From contig CAVYXG010000001.1 of the NCBI GenBank assembly GCA_963772375.1, positions 310,001 through 374,000 of the forward strand: a DNA stretch of 64,000 nucleotides, read 5' to 3'. Position numbers and translations under genes: made by a program. Below are positions 1 to 7,867 of this stretch, piece by piece. This stretch comes from DATBHM01 sp963772375. GTDB taxonomy: Bacteria; Actinomycetota; UBA4738; JACQTL01. The notes beneath the pieces were generated by a model. It was not told the DNA's origin. It saw nothing but the letters and a program-made list of their open reading frames with translations, and made no database searches. Position 1 is the stretch's first letter; each line of letters begins with the position of its first letter.

Positions 1-2
1 CG

Positions 3-476
3 ACCGGCGGCACGACCCAGCCGTCCCCCCCTCCGGTCACCACGCAGCCGACCGCTCCGGAGCTCACCACGCCGCCCGGCCCCCAGCCGACGGACGTCGC
101 GGCCTGGGTGGCCGGCTGGAAGGGCGCGCTCCAGACCTTCGCCGACGACGTGTCCGCCGCGGTCCAGGCGGCGAAGGCGCGCGACGTCGACGCGCTTCGC
201 ACGGCCGTCGGGAAGATCCCCGGCGATGCCCAGGAGGCGATCCGCAAGCTCGGGGACCCCACGACGGCTCCCGGCGGCCTCGGCGAGGACGTCCGGCAGG
301 TCCAACTCCTGCTGAACCAGGCGGTCGCCGCGGCCGGACGGCTGGGGGACGACTGCCTCGGGAGCCCCGGCCCGTCGTGCTTGGCCGACGTGGCGGAGCT
401 CGCGGGCATCGCCGCCCAGCTGATGAACTCGCTCCAGCCGTTCGGCGTGCACATCGAGTTCCCCCTCGGTTCCTGA
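3..476 (+). CDS. C-terminal part of a Pro/Thr-rich protein of unknown function (5' end outside window)
   Basis: The reading frame is open from the window edge, so the start lies upstream. The first 35 visible residues are a Pro/Thr-rich linker of the kind that follows a membrane anchor or lipobox in secreted actinobacterial proteins. About 120 residues follow that look helical and Ala/Asp-rich, with two cysteines (DDCLGSPGPSC) that could form a disulfide. It ends PLGS-TGA. I do not recognise the family. An internal GTG at 108 could start a shorter product, but the coding pattern continues upstream of it. The gene converges on mpa across about 190 nt with no clear gene. Confidence 0.55.
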   Translation, partial: TGGTTQPSPPPVTTQPTAPELTTPPGPQPTDVAAWVAGWKGALQTFADDVSAAVQAAKARDVDALRTAVGKIPGDAQEAIRKLGDPTTAPGGLGEDVRQVQLLLNQAVAAAGRLGDDCLGSPGPSCLADVAELAGIAAQLMNSLQPFGVHIEFPLGS

Positions 477-668
477 CCTGCGCGGCTCAGCCGCCGTGGC
501 AGGGCGGGGGCCGAGCCCGGGCCGCGGACACGGAACCGCATCGCCGTGGAACAGGTCACGGCAACCGCGCTCGGCCGCGAGGAGCGGAGCTGGCCCACCT
601 GGGCTTGGACACCGGCGTCGAGGCGGCCTCCCGGGAGTCGATGCCCGATCGGCCCCCTGACGGCCGGG

Positions 669-2423
669 CTACAGGTACTGGCCGGCGTTGATGCGTTCGA
701 CCTGGCGGCCGGCCTTGCCGTCCTCGCCGTCGGAGAGCAGCGTGCGGACGTAGACGATCCGCTCGCCCTTCTTGCCCGAGATCCGCGCCCAGTCGTCCGG
801 GTTGGTCGTGTTCGGGAGGTCCTCGTTCTCCTTGAACTCGTCCCGGATGGCCTGCACGAGGTCCTCGGTCCGGATGCCCTTCTCGCCCGACTTCAGGAAC
901 CGCTTGATGGCGTCCTTCTTGGCCCGGGCCACGATGTTCTCGATCATGGCGCCGGAGTTGAAGTCCTTGAAGTACAGGACCTCCTTGTCGCCGGACTGGT
1001 AGGTGACCTCGAGGAACTTGTTCTCCTCGGAGTCGGCGTACATCCGCTCGACCGTGGTCTGGATCATCCGCGAGAGGGACCGCTGCTTGTCGCCGCCCTG
1101 GACCTCGTCCGGGTGGATCGGAACGCCGGCGTTCAGGTACTTCGACATGATGTCGCCCGCGGCGTCCTGGTCGGGGCGCTCGATCTTGATCTTCACGTCG
1201 AGGCGGCCCGGCCGCAGGATCGCGGGGTCGATCATGTCCTCGCGGTTCGAGGCGCCGATCACGATGACGTTCTTCAGCGACTCGACGCCGTCGATCTCGC
1301 TGAGGAGCTGCGGCACGATGGTGTTCTCCACGTCCGAGGAGATGCCCGAACCGCGGGTGCGGAACAGCGAGTCCATCTCGTCGAAGAACACGATCACCGG
1401 GAACCCCTCGTCCGACTTCTCCTTGGCGCGCTGGAAGATCATCCGGATCTGCCGTTCCGTCTCGCCGACGTACTTGTTCAGCAGCTCCGGGCCCTTGACG
1501 TTGAGGAAGTACGAGTGCGCGTCCGTGCGGCCGGTCTTCTCGGAGACCTGCTCGGCGAGCGACTTGGCGACGGCCTTGGCGATCAGCGTCTTGCCGCATC
1601 CCGGCGGGCCGTACAGCAGCACGCCCTTCGGCGGCTTCAGCTGGTGCTCGAGGAACAGCTCGGCGTACAGGAACGGCAGCTCCACGGCGTCCTTGATCGC
1701 GTCGATCTGACCGCGCAGGCCCCCGATGTCCTCGTAGGAGACGTTCGGGACCTCCTCCAGCACCAGTTCCTCGATCTCCTGCTTGGGGAGCTTCTCGAGC
1801 ACGTGGCCGGAGCGGGGATCGAGCAGCAGCGAGTCCCCGACCCGGATGGTCTGGTCCCGCAGCGCATGGGACATGATCGCCACCTGCGACTCGTCGCCGC
1901 GGCCGATTACGATGACGCGGTCGTCGTCGACGTGCTCCTTGACCGTGACGACCTCGCCCTGGCGGTCCTGGTCGAGGATCTCCACGACGTTCAGGGCCTC
2001 GTTCAGGATGACCTCGGCGCCCTTGACCAGCCTGGTGCGGTCCAGCGACGGGTCGACGCTGACGCGCATCTTGCGGCCCGCGGTGAAGACGTCGACGACG
2101 TTGTCCTCGTCGGGCACGACCTGGAGGAACACGCCGAACGTGGCCGGCGGCTGGGTGAGCTTCTCGACCTCCTCCTTGAGGGCCTCGATCTTGTCGCGCT
2201 CGGCCTTGAGCGCGCCCACGAGCTTCTCGTTCTGCGCGAGCGCCCGGGAGAGGTCGGCCCGGGTCTGGACCAGCTTCTCCTCGAGGATCTTGACCTGGCG
2301 GGGGGCGTTCGACAGGCGGCGGCGGAGCAGCGCGACCTCGTCCTCCAGGAACTTGACCTGCGTCTCGAGCTCGTGGCGTTCCTTCTCGTACTGCTCGAAC
2401 TGTTCCCGAGAGTCCTGGGGCAT
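669..2423 (-). CDS. mpa: Proteasome-associated AAA+ ATPase (Mpa/ARC)
   Basis: 584-residue ring ATPase that unfolds substrates and feeds them into the 20S proteasome. Visible order: N-terminal coiled coil (about residues 5-90, the part that binds Pup in characterised homologues), two OB-like segments (about 95-225), then an AAA module with Walker A GPPGCGKT (about 272-279), Walker B ending FFDEMD and arginine-finger region ILRPGRLD. The C-terminus is NAGQYL; the penultimate Tyr motif is what docks Mpa to the proteasome alpha ring. The ATG at 2423 is preferred over the GTG at 2441 because AGGAGG sits 6 nt before it. It is the last gene of the minus-strand set after trmI (77 nt gap). No pup, dop or prcBA lies next to it within the window. 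Confidence 0.95.
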   Translation of the reverse strand: MPQDSREQFEQYEKERHELETQVKFLEDEVALLRRRLSNAPRQVKILEEKLVQTRADLSRALAQNEKLVGALKAERDKIEALKEEVEKLTQPPATFGVFLQVVPDEDNVVDVFTAGRKMRVSVDPSLDRTRLVKGAEVILNEALNVVEILDQDRQGEVVTVKEHVDDDRVIVIGRGDESQVAIMSHALRDQTIRVGDSLLLDPRSGHVLEKLPKQEIEELVLEEVPNVSYEDIGGLRGQIDAIKDAVELPFLYAELFLEHQLKPPKGVLLYGPPGCGKTLIAKAVAKSLAEQVSEKTGRTDAHSYFLNVKGPELLNKYVGETERQIRMIFQRAKEKSDEGFPVIVFFDEMDSLFRTRGSGISSDVENTIVPQLLSEIDGVESLKNVIVIGASNREDMIDPAILRPGRLDVKIKIERPDQDAAGDIMSKYLNAGVPIHPDEVQGGDKQRSLSRMIQTTVERMYADSEENKFLEVTYQSGDKEVLYFKDFNSGAMIENIVARAKKDAIKRFLKSGEKGIRTEDLVQAIRDEFKENEDLPNTTNPDDWARISGKKGERIVYVRTLLSDGEDGKAGRQVERINAGQYL

Positions 2424-2500
2424 CGCGCTTCCTCCTGCCACCCGAGTCTATACGTGCTGCCTGTCAACTTCGGTAAGCGTGGCTGAAGGCTGTACCCGAG

Positions 2501-3334
2501 TTACGGATTTTCGTCCCTGTTCGGGGGAGGTCCTTCGGCGGCGGACGCGTCGAAACCGGGCCCGTACCGGGCGACCGTGATGAACCCCGTGTGCCCGACC
2601 ATGCGGTGGTCGGGGCGCACGCTCCGGTCCGTGACGTACCAGGACCGCAGCATGAGCTCGAACGTCTCGACCTGCTGGAACCCCCTCGCCCGGAGGTCCA
2701 GCACGAACGACTGGACCTGCAGCGCCGTTGGCACGAAGCCGCACACGACCCCGCCGGGATCGATGACCTGCGTGACCGCGTCGAGGACGCCCCACGGCTC
2801 CGGCATGTCGAGCACCACCCGGTCGAAGCGCTCCCCCGTCGCGACCACGTCCCGGAGGTCACCGCTCCGCATGTCGAGGAACGCCGGCCGCTTGCCGAAG
2901 AACGTCTCCACGTTCTCAGCGGCCTTCTCCCGGTGCTCGTCCCGCATCTCGTACGTGACCACGCGGCCCTGCTCGCCCACCGCGCGGCACAGCGCGAGCG
3001 TGAGCGCGCCCGAGCCGGTGCCGGCCTCCAGCACGTGCGAGCCCGGCGCGATGTCCGCATGCATGAGGATCGCCGCCAGGTCCTTTGGGTACACGACCTG
3101 CGCGCCGCGGGGCATCTTCAGCACGAAGTCCGTCAGGCGGGGCCGGAACGCCTGGAGCACCGCTCCCTTCGACGACGTGAGCACGACGCCCTCGGGCCTG
3201 CCCACGATGTCGGCGAACGGGATCCAGCCGCCGTGGAAGTGGAAATCGCGGTCGGGCTGCAGGCGCACCAGGTACCGGCGGCCCTTGGCGTCGAGCAGCA
3301 GGGCCCGCTCCCCCTCCTCGAACAGGCCGCTCAT
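2501..3334 (-). CDS. trmI: tRNA (adenine-58-N1)-methyltransferase TrmI
   Basis: 277-residue SAM-dependent methyltransferase expected to make m1A58 in the T-loop of tRNA. It has the small N-terminal beta domain (MSGLFEEGERALLLDAKGRR..), a KMPRGAQVVYPKDLA segment typical of TrmI, and SAM motif I VLEAGTGSGALTLAL. The later VLDMPEPW segment matches the catalytic loop with its conserved Asp and Pro. The ATG at 3334 overlaps the TGA of ttuA by 4 nt (ATGA), implying translational coupling. trmI lies upstream of mpa in Mycobacterium as well, so this linkage is conserved, whereas the sulfur-transfer genes upstream are the less usual neighbours. Confidence 0.92.
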   Translation of the reverse strand: MSGLFEEGERALLLDAKGRRYLVRLQPDRDFHFHGGWIPFADIVGRPEGVVLTSSKGAVLQAFRPRLTDFVLKMPRGAQVVYPKDLAAILMHADIAPGSHVLEAGTGSGALTLALCRAVGEQGRVVTYEMRDEHREKAAENVETFFGKRPAFLDMRSGDLRDVVATGERFDRVVLDMPEPWGVLDAVTQVIDPGGVVCGFVPTALQVQSFVLDLRARGFQQVETFELMLRSWYVTDRSVRPDHRMVGHTGFITVARYGPGFDASAAEGPPPNRDENP

Positions 3335-4344
3335 GGGGTCGAGCCGGCCGAGTTCGAGTCGGCGTAGAGCTCGGCCGGCATGACCTCGTCCGACAGCTCG
3401 CGGGCGAGCTGGGCCGATTCGTCGGCGCCCGCGGCCGGCGCCCCGAGGCGTTCGCCCAGGATCTGGGCCCGGGCCCGGCAGAACGCGCAGAAGCGGCCGG
3501 TGGTCGGCTGCCCGCACCGCTCGCACGGGCTCAGCTCGGCCGTGTCCTCGTCCCGGAACAGCCGTGCGCCCTTGTCGATGAACCCCATCAGGAACTGCGC
3601 CTTCGTCCCCGGCGACGTCTGTTCCAGCTGGTTCATCGCGGCCTTGTACCGGAGCTGCGTGTTGCCGGCGACCAGCGGACACTCCTCGACCACGTAGTCG
3701 ATCCGCCGGAGGAACGCGTACGCGGCGGTCTCGAGCTCCGACAGGCGAACCAGCGGCTTGACCTTCTTGACCATCCCCTCGCGTTCGGGCAGGACGGGGA
3801 ACTGCCGCGCGATGTAGCCGGTCTGCCACCGCAAGGTGTTCCCCAGCAGGGTGGCCGCCTCGTCGTCGAGGTTGTGGCCGGTCGCGACCACGTCGAACCC
3901 GTGGTCCAGCGCCACCCGGTTGAACACGTACCGCTTCGACAGCCCGCACACGGCGCACGTGGACCGGGAGCCCTTCTTTCCCGCCGTGGGGACGTCGTAG
4001 CCGTACTCGCCCCGGAGGTCGACGTCCATCAGCTCGGCGCCGCGTTCCTGGGCGAAGGCCCTCGTGATCTCGCGGGATCGCTCGCTGTAGTCGCCGATGC
4101 CGAGGCCGAGGTACATGCCGGTCGCGTCGTAGCCGAGCTCCAGCAGCACGTCCCACAGTCCCAGCGAGTCCTTCCCGCCGCTGACGGCGACCATGATCCG
4201 CTCGTCGGGGGCGAACATCCGGTGGGACTTCACCGTGCGCTTCACGGTCTCGTGCACGTGGTGGACGAAGCAGTCCTGGCAGAACGCCGCGTTGTGGCGG
4301 CGGACCTCGATCACGGCCGTCCCCCTGCACCGCCGGCACCTCAT
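3331..4344 (-). CDS. ttuA: TtuA-like tRNA 2-thiolation enzyme (PP-loop sulfurtransferase)
   Basis: 337-residue member of the TtuA/Ncs6 family, which replaces O2 of tRNA uridine by sulfur (s2T54 in Thermus) using a ubiquitin-like sulfur donor. Visible parts: N-terminal zinc site C3-C6-C22-C25, PP-loop SGGKDS at 55-60, cysteines C130, C133 and C222, and a C-terminal CERC...CAFC zinc site near 274-290. C130/C133/C222 coincide with the numbering I recall for the [4Fe-4S] ligands of Thermus TtuA, strong support for this subfamily. It is coupled by 4-nt overlaps both upstream (to the ttuB-like gene) and downstream (to trmI), so all three proteins probably act on the T-loop. Confidence 0.9.
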   Translation of the reverse strand: MRCRRCRGTAVIEVRRHNAAFCQDCFVHHVHETVKRTVKSHRMFAPDERIMVAVSGGKDSLGLWDVLLELGYDATGMYLGLGIGDYSERSREITRAFAQERGAELMDVDLRGEYGYDVPTAGKKGSRSTCAVCGLSKRYVFNRVALDHGFDVVATGHNLDDEAATLLGNTLRWQTGYIARQFPVLPEREGMVKKVKPLVRLSELETAAYAFLRRIDYVVEECPLVAGNTQLRYKAAMNQLEQTSPGTKAQFLMGFIDKGARLFRDEDTAELSPCERCGQPTTGRFCAFCRARAQILGERLGAPAAGADESAQLARELSDEVMPAELYADSNSAGSTP

Positions 4345-4544
4345 ACCGGCGCGCCTCCCGAGATCACCGGCCGGACCTCGACGAGGTCGTCGTCGTTCAG
4401 GCGCTCCTCCCGCGTGACGAGCTGGCGGTCGCGGATGACCAGCACGGTATCGGGGTCGATGGCGAGCTCGGCGAGCACGGCCTTCACCGTCCGCGGCCCC
4501 GCCACGTCGACCTCCCGGTCGGGGTTCCTCAGTCGAACCTTCAC
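4341..4544 (-). CDS. MoaD/ThiS/TtuB-like ubiquitin-fold sulfur carrier with GG-APV tail
   Basis: 67-residue beta-grasp protein: MKVRLRNPDREVDV, then VLVIRDRQLVTREERLNDDDLVEVRPVISGGAPV. The family works as a C-terminal thiocarboxylate (..GG-COSH) donating sulfur. Here the diglycine is followed by Ala-Pro-Val, so the GG end must be exposed by a protease before activation, or the tail must be tolerated. Precedent exists: the ThiS-like QbsE ends GG-CF and is trimmed by a JAMM protease. The stop codon overlaps the ttuA start (ATGA), which makes it the likely TtuB for the neighbouring TtuA. No E1-like (MoeB/TtuC) or JAMM gene is in the window. Confidence 0.82.
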   Translation of the reverse strand: MKVRLRNPDREVDVAGPRTVKAVLAELAIDPDTVLVIRDRQLVTREERLNDDDLVEVRPVISGGAPV

Positions 4545-4598
4545 GACCGGAGAGGCTAGCGCAGCATCGGGGGGCCGAGGCGACGACCGGCCACAGGA

Positions 4599-4628
4599 GC
4601 GACCCGGCCGGGGGGATGGCCGGGTCGC
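4599..4628 (-). terminator. Stem-loop terminator after the HtrA-like gene
   Basis: Perfect 11-bp inverted repeat (gcgacccggcc / ggccgggtcgc) with an 8-nt loop, 30 nt after the stop of the minus-strand protease gene and before the ttuB-like gene. There is no U-run, as is common in high-G+C genomes. Confidence 0.6.
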
Positions 4629-4657
4629 CGGATCGCCGGAGGGAAGGGGGAGGGTTC

Positions 4658-5845
4658 CTACGGCGACGGTGTGGGGAGCGGGCGGACTCCGAGGCTCACG
4701 GAGAAGGTCTGGGTCCCGCCGGAGCGGTGCGCCACCGTAACGGTCGCGTGGTCGCCGGGCTGCCGGGCCTGGATCAGCGGCCCGAGGGCGTCGGACGACG
4801 CCACGTTCTTCCCGTCGAACTTCACGATCGTGTCGCCGGGCTTGATGCCGGCGGTCTGCGCGGGCCCCTTCGGCGCGACCGCGAGGACCAGCGCGCCGTG
4901 GTCGACCGGGAGCCGCTCCTGCTGCTTCACGAGCGGCGTGACCGAGGTCGTGGTCACCCCGAGGAACGCCACCGGCGCGGCCGGGTGCCGGATCGCGTCG
5001 GCGATCGTCGGCTTGGCCGCGTCGATCGCGATGGCGAACCCGATGTTCTCGGCCTGCTGCTCGGCCGCGGTGTTGATCCCGACGACCTGGCCGGAGAGGT
5101 TGAGCATGGGGCCGCCGGAGTTCCCCGGGTTGATCGCCGCGTCCGTCTGGACGACCTGCGTGTACGTCCGGGAGCCCTTCGGGAAGTTCGGGTCGGCGGC
5201 CTTCACCGTCCGGTCGAGCGAGGACACGATCCCGCTCGTCACCGTGGGGCCGCCGGCGAGTGCCAGCGCGTATCCCATCGCGACGACCGGCTGGCCCAGC
5301 TCCAGCGCCCCCGAGTTCCCCAGCGTGAGCGTGGGCAGCCCCGCCCCGTCGATCTTGAGGACCGCGAGGTCGGCCTGCTGGTCGCCGCCGATGACGCGGG
5401 CCTGGAAGCTCTTCGTCGGGGGGATCGAGGTGGTGACGGTGATGCGCTGCGCGCCCTCCACCACGTGGAAGTTCGTCACGATGATGCCGTCCGATCGGAC
5501 GACGAACCCGGTCCCCACGCCCCGGCCCGGCGAGGAGCCGCCGAACGGGCTCTGCTCGACCAGGTTGGTGGTCACGTTGACCACCGCCGGCAGAGCGTGC
5601 TGCACGACCTGCACGACGGGGTCGTCGTCGGGGTTCACCGGCTGGCCGGTCACGGTCGGGAGCGGGGAGGGAGCCACCGACGACGTGGGCAGTGGCGTGG
5701 GAGGGGCCGTCGCCTTCGCCGGCCGCGGATGCTTCGCGGCGCGGAGCTCGAGGTTGCTGCCCGAGGAGGCGGCGAGCGAGGAACAGGCCGTCGCCGCCAC
5801 CGCGAGCACCACAATGCCGACCGCGATTCGCTTCATCTGCACCAT
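4658..5845 (-). CDS. HtrA/DegP-type serine protease, lipoprotein
   Basis: 395-residue trypsin-like envelope protease with a PDZ domain. The N-terminus is a lipoprotein signal (lipobox ATAC, Cys21), so it should be anchored outside the membrane rather than spanning it as many actinobacterial HtrA proteins do. A Pro/Thr-rich linker (about 40-70) leads to the protease domain. The catalytic triad is visible as His127 (TNFHVVEG), Asp159 (QQADLAVL) and Ser243 (INPGNSGGP). A single PDZ domain (about 290-385) follows. Role inferred: quality control or regulated cleavage of extracytoplasmic proteins. An alternative start is the in-frame ATG three codons downstream (MKRIAVG); no strong Shine-Dalgarno separates them. 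Confidence 0.9.
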   Translation of the reverse strand: MVQMKRIAVGIVVLAVAATACSSLAASSGSNLELRAAKHPRPAKATAPPTPLPTSSVAPSPLPTVTGQPVNPDDDPVVQVVQHALPAVVNVTTNLVEQSPFGGSSPGRGVGTGFVVRSDGIIVTNFHVVEGAQRITVTTSIPPTKSFQARVIGGDQQADLAVLKIDGAGLPTLTLGNSGALELGQPVVAMGYALALAGGPTVTSGIVSSLDRTVKAADPNFPKGSRTYTQVVQTDAAINPGNSGGPMLNLSGQVVGINTAAEQQAENIGFAIAIDAAKPTIADAIRHPAAPVAFLGVTTTSVTPLVKQQERLPVDHGALVLAVAPKGPAQTAGIKPGDTIVKFDGKNVASSDALGPLIQARQPGDHATVTVAHRSGGTQTFSVSLGVRPLPTPSP

Positions 5846-5933
5846 GTTCGTCGCCCGGAACCGGACCGTGGGGGGACTTCAGGGAATCTTCAGGAAGGTC
5901 TTACCCTCGGCTCACCGCCGCGACGCGCCCGGC

Positions 5934-6527
5934 TCAGCAGGAGGGCGCGAGTGCGTCGACCGGGTCGACGATCTCGGGTGGCCCCGGTTCGAGACGGACG
6001 CCGCCCAGGTGCGGGACGTTCGCGGAGCGAAACGCCGCCCAGTCCCCGCCCCGCCCCGCCAGGTACGCGGCGATGAGGGGCGCCTCGTGGGACACGCCCA
6101 GGACGATGCCCTCGTCGTGGGCGGCGGCCTGCTCCCCCGCCCAGGCCAGCACCCGCCGGCCGACGCCGTCGAGCGGGTCGGCCGGGCAGTCGCCGACCGG
6201 GTCGGCGTACATCGCGAGCAGGTCGGGGTCGACCATGGCCTCCGCCCACGGCCGGCCCTGCCACCGGACCAGGCCGCCCCATTCGATCAGTCGCTCGTCG
6301 ACCAGCACCGGGAGACGGTGCGCGGCCGCCAGCGCCCGGGCGGTCTGGAGGGCGCGCTCCAACGGACTCGCCCACACGGCGACGACCGCCGCGGTCCGGA
6401 GGGCCTCGCCCAGCCGCCTGGCGGCCTCCCGCCCACGCGCATCGAGCGGGAACCCCTTCGACCGCGCGTAGACGAGGTGGTCGGGGTTCTCGACCTCCCC
6501 GTGACGGATCCCCAGCACCGCTGCCAT
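5934..6527 (-). CDS. Histidine phosphatase superfamily (phosphoglycerate-mutase-like) protein
   Basis: 197-residue enzyme of the histidine phosphatase clan. The phospho-acceptor motif is present near the N-terminus as IRHGE, followed by a conserved SPLERALQTA segment and the second catalytic His in GVSHEAP. The spacing suits small broad-specificity phosphatases rather than glycolytic GpmA, and a different, archaeal-type phosphoglycerate mutase is encoded in the glycolysis operon at 25.6-26.9 kb. Substrate unknown. I chose ATG 6527 (MAAVLGIRHGE) over an upstream TTG because a -10-like TAGCCT (6539-6544) overlaps the TTG and predicts a transcript start just before the ATG. Confidence 0.82.
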   Translation of the reverse strand: MAAVLGIRHGEVENPDHLVYARSKGFPLDARGREAARRLGEALRTAAVVAVWASPLERALQTARALAAAHRLPVLVDERLIEWGGLVRWQGRPWAEAMVDPDLLAMYADPVGDCPADPLDGVGRRVLAWAGEQAAAHDEGIVLGVSHEAPLIAAYLAGRGGDWAAFRSANVPHLGGVRLEPGPPEIVDPVDALAPSC

Positions 6528-6606
6528 CGGAGCCGACAAGGCTACCGGCCGATGACCCGCGTTCGACCGTCGAGGCCGGCTCGCCCGCTGCTACCCTTGG
6601 TCGCCT

Positions 6607-7020
6607 ATGGGTGATCGCAAGGAAGTCCGATACGAGCGACTGCAGGTCAAGGTCCCCGGGACCGACAGGCTCCGGAAGACCGCGGCCGGTCGCCTGAAGC
6701 ATCTGCTGAACGACGGCTGGCGCGAGATCGAGCGAGAACAGACCAGCGACTACGTCAAGGTCCGCCTCGAGCGGACCGGGCACACGCCGTTCAACGTCAA
6801 GATCAAGGAGGCCCCGGCCGTGCAGGTCCGGGAGCGCCGGCGTGGCTTCGGGTTCGGCGGACCCGGCGGCGGCCGCGGCGGCCCGGGCGGGTTCGGCGGC
6901 CCCGGCGGCGGCCGAGGTGGCCCCGGTGGGCGCGGCCGTGGCGGTCCGGGAGGTCCCGGTGGCCCGGGTGGCCCCGGCGGCCCGGGTGGCCCCGGCGGCG
7001 GGGCTCCCCGCCCCTCCTAG
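6607..7020 (+). CDS. Small protein with conserved N-domain and RGG/GGP-rich tail
   Basis: 137 residues in two halves. Residues 1-75 form a charged, folded-looking domain (RYERLQVKVPGTDRLRKTAAGRL..., ending FNVKIKEAP). Residues 76-137 are a low-complexity Gly/Arg/Pro tail with GGRGG and GGPGGP repeats. Such tails bind RNA or drive condensate formation in other proteins, but no function is assigned to this family that I know of. A -10-like TACCCT at 6592-6597 would give a leader of only 2-3 nt. It ends before a strong bidirectional terminator shared with the convergent cold-shock gene, which is suggestive given that both could be RNA-binding. Confidence 0.72.
   Translation: MGDRKEVRYERLQVKVPGTDRLRKTAAGRLKHLLNDGWREIEREQTSDYVKVRLERTGHTPFNVKIKEAPAVQVRERRRGFGFGGPGGGRGGPGGFGGPGGGRGGPGGRGRGGPGGPGGPGGPGGPGGPGGGAPRPS
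6853..7010 (+). repeat. Low-complexity GGP/GGR-coding repeat
   Basis: Imperfect tandem ggc-ccg-ggt type repeats encoding about 50 residues made almost only of Gly, Pro and Arg. The tract is prone to expansion, contraction and assembly error. Confidence 0.8.
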
Positions 7021-7043
7021 CCGAGCGTCGTTCCAGGTACGAG

Positions 7044-7076
7044 GAAGGGGCCGCCGGCCAAGCCGGCGGCCCCTTC
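7044..7076. terminator. Bidirectional terminator between the RGG-protein gene and cspA
   Basis: Perfect 15-bp stem (gaaggggccgccggc / gccggcggccccttc) with a 3-nt loop, placed between two convergent genes. A-rich and T-rich bases at the outer ends of the stem could serve both directions. Confidence 0.85.
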
Positions 7077-7107
7077 TGCACGCGTGTGGTCCACGCGCCT
7101 CCCGTCG

Positions 7108-7311
7108 CTAGGCGACGGGACGCACGTTCGCGGCCTGGGGGCCCTTCTGCCCCTGGGTCACGTCGAACTCGACCTTCTGGTTCTCCTCGAGGTTCCGGTA
7201 GCCGGAACCCGAGATGGCGGAGAAGTGGACGAACACGTCCGGTCCACCCTCCTGGGAGATGAAGCCATACCCCTTCTCGGAGTTGAACCACTTCACGACG
7301 CCGGTTGCCAT
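7108..7311 (-). CDS. Cold-shock domain protein (CspA family)
   Basis: 67-residue single OB-fold nucleic-acid-binding protein. RNP1 is seen as KGYGFISQ and RNP2 as DVFVHFSAI; the protein begins MATGVVKWFNSEKGYGF and ends ANVRPVA, the family's usual length. It is expected to melt RNA structure or act as an RNA chaperone in the cytoplasm. The ATG at 7311 is chosen because AAAGGAGG lies about 9 nt upstream; a longer frame exists but lies in the structured leader. A -10 box is visible about 125 nt upstream, so the mRNA would have a long leader, as is typical of cold-shock genes. Confidence 0.95.
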   Translation of the reverse strand: MATGVVKWFNSEKGYGFISQEGGPDVFVHFSAISGSGYRNLEENQKVEFDVTQGQKGPQAANVRPVA

Positions 7312-7441
7312 ACTGCAATCCCCTCCTTTCCCGGCCCGCCCGGACTCGCGGTCCGGCGGCCTGGCGGGCCCTTTCAGGCCCCGTGAGGGAACTGCTCGAA
7401 CAACCACTCATGCCTTGCGGAACCCTCGGTCGAGGACTATA
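7312..7441 (-). promoter_or_regulatory. Promoter and long structured 5' leader of the cold-shock gene
   Basis: A -10 box TATAGT (7436-7441, minus strand) predicts a transcript start near 7429 and a leader of about 118 nt before the ATG. The leader contains small G+C-rich hairpins (for example ccggac/gtccgg). No convincing -35 box. Temperature-responsive folding is an inference from the family. Confidence 0.45.
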
Positions 7442-7543
7442 GCAGCGACGCGGCGAGCGGCTGGCCCATTTCGTCCCGTTGTGGGCACGTGTTGGCCGAC
7501 CCCGCTCAAGGATGACGGTTGCCGATCCGACACCTTCATTGCG

Positions 7544-7795
7544 ATGTATTCCGACCCCATGTACGCCGACACGCTGTGCTCCCAGTGCGGGCTCACGTTG
7601 GCGGCTATCGCGCTGCTCGCCGGCGTCGTCCGCGACATGCGCCGCACCCGGCCCTCCGACGGGTCCTGGCGGGTGGAGATCTGCCCCGCCTGCGGCGAGG
7701 TCACCGGCGTCTACGACGACGCGGAGGGCTGGGCCATGGGCCACCGCGCTCCCGTCATCCAGGAGCTCCACCGCACGTTCGTCGCGGCCCAGTAG
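7544..7795 (+). CDS. Small zinc-ribbon-like protein
   Basis: 83 residues with two CxxC knuckles, CSQC near the N-terminus and CPAC in the middle, about 33 residues apart, as expected for one zinc-binding ribbon. The C-terminal part (GHRAPVIQELHRTFVAAQ) looks helical. Family not recognised. The gene sits 63-72 nt ahead of clpS on the same strand. The start is uncertain: ATG 7544 and ATG 7559 are both possible and neither has a clear Shine-Dalgarno. The real-gene call rests on the cysteine pattern and codon-position G+C bias. Confidence 0.5.
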   Translation: MYSDPMYADTLCSQCGLTLAAIALLAGVVRDMRRTRPSDGSWRVEICPACGEVTGVYDDAEGWAMGHRAPVIQELHRTFVAAQ

Positions 7796-7854
7796 GCACG
7801 CCGAGCCCGCCCGATCCGCCCGAGCGCCCCGGAGCCACCGGTCCCCCGCCCTGC

Positions 7855-7860
7855 CACAAT
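7855..7860 (+). promoter_or_regulatory. -10 box for leaderless clpS
   Basis: CACAAT followed by 7 nt and GTG (7868). The placement implies transcription starting at or next to the start codon, matching other promoters in this window. Confidence 0.5.
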
Positions 7861-7867
7861 GGTGGGC

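Noticed and set aside
546..2486. A 646-codon plus-strand frame opposite mpa
   Set aside because: Antisense shadow of the proteasomal ATPase with biased composition.
7408..7704. A 98-codon minus-strand frame upstream of cspA
   Set aside because: It covers the cspA promoter and is antisense to the zinc-ribbon gene, which has the better-supported Cys pattern.
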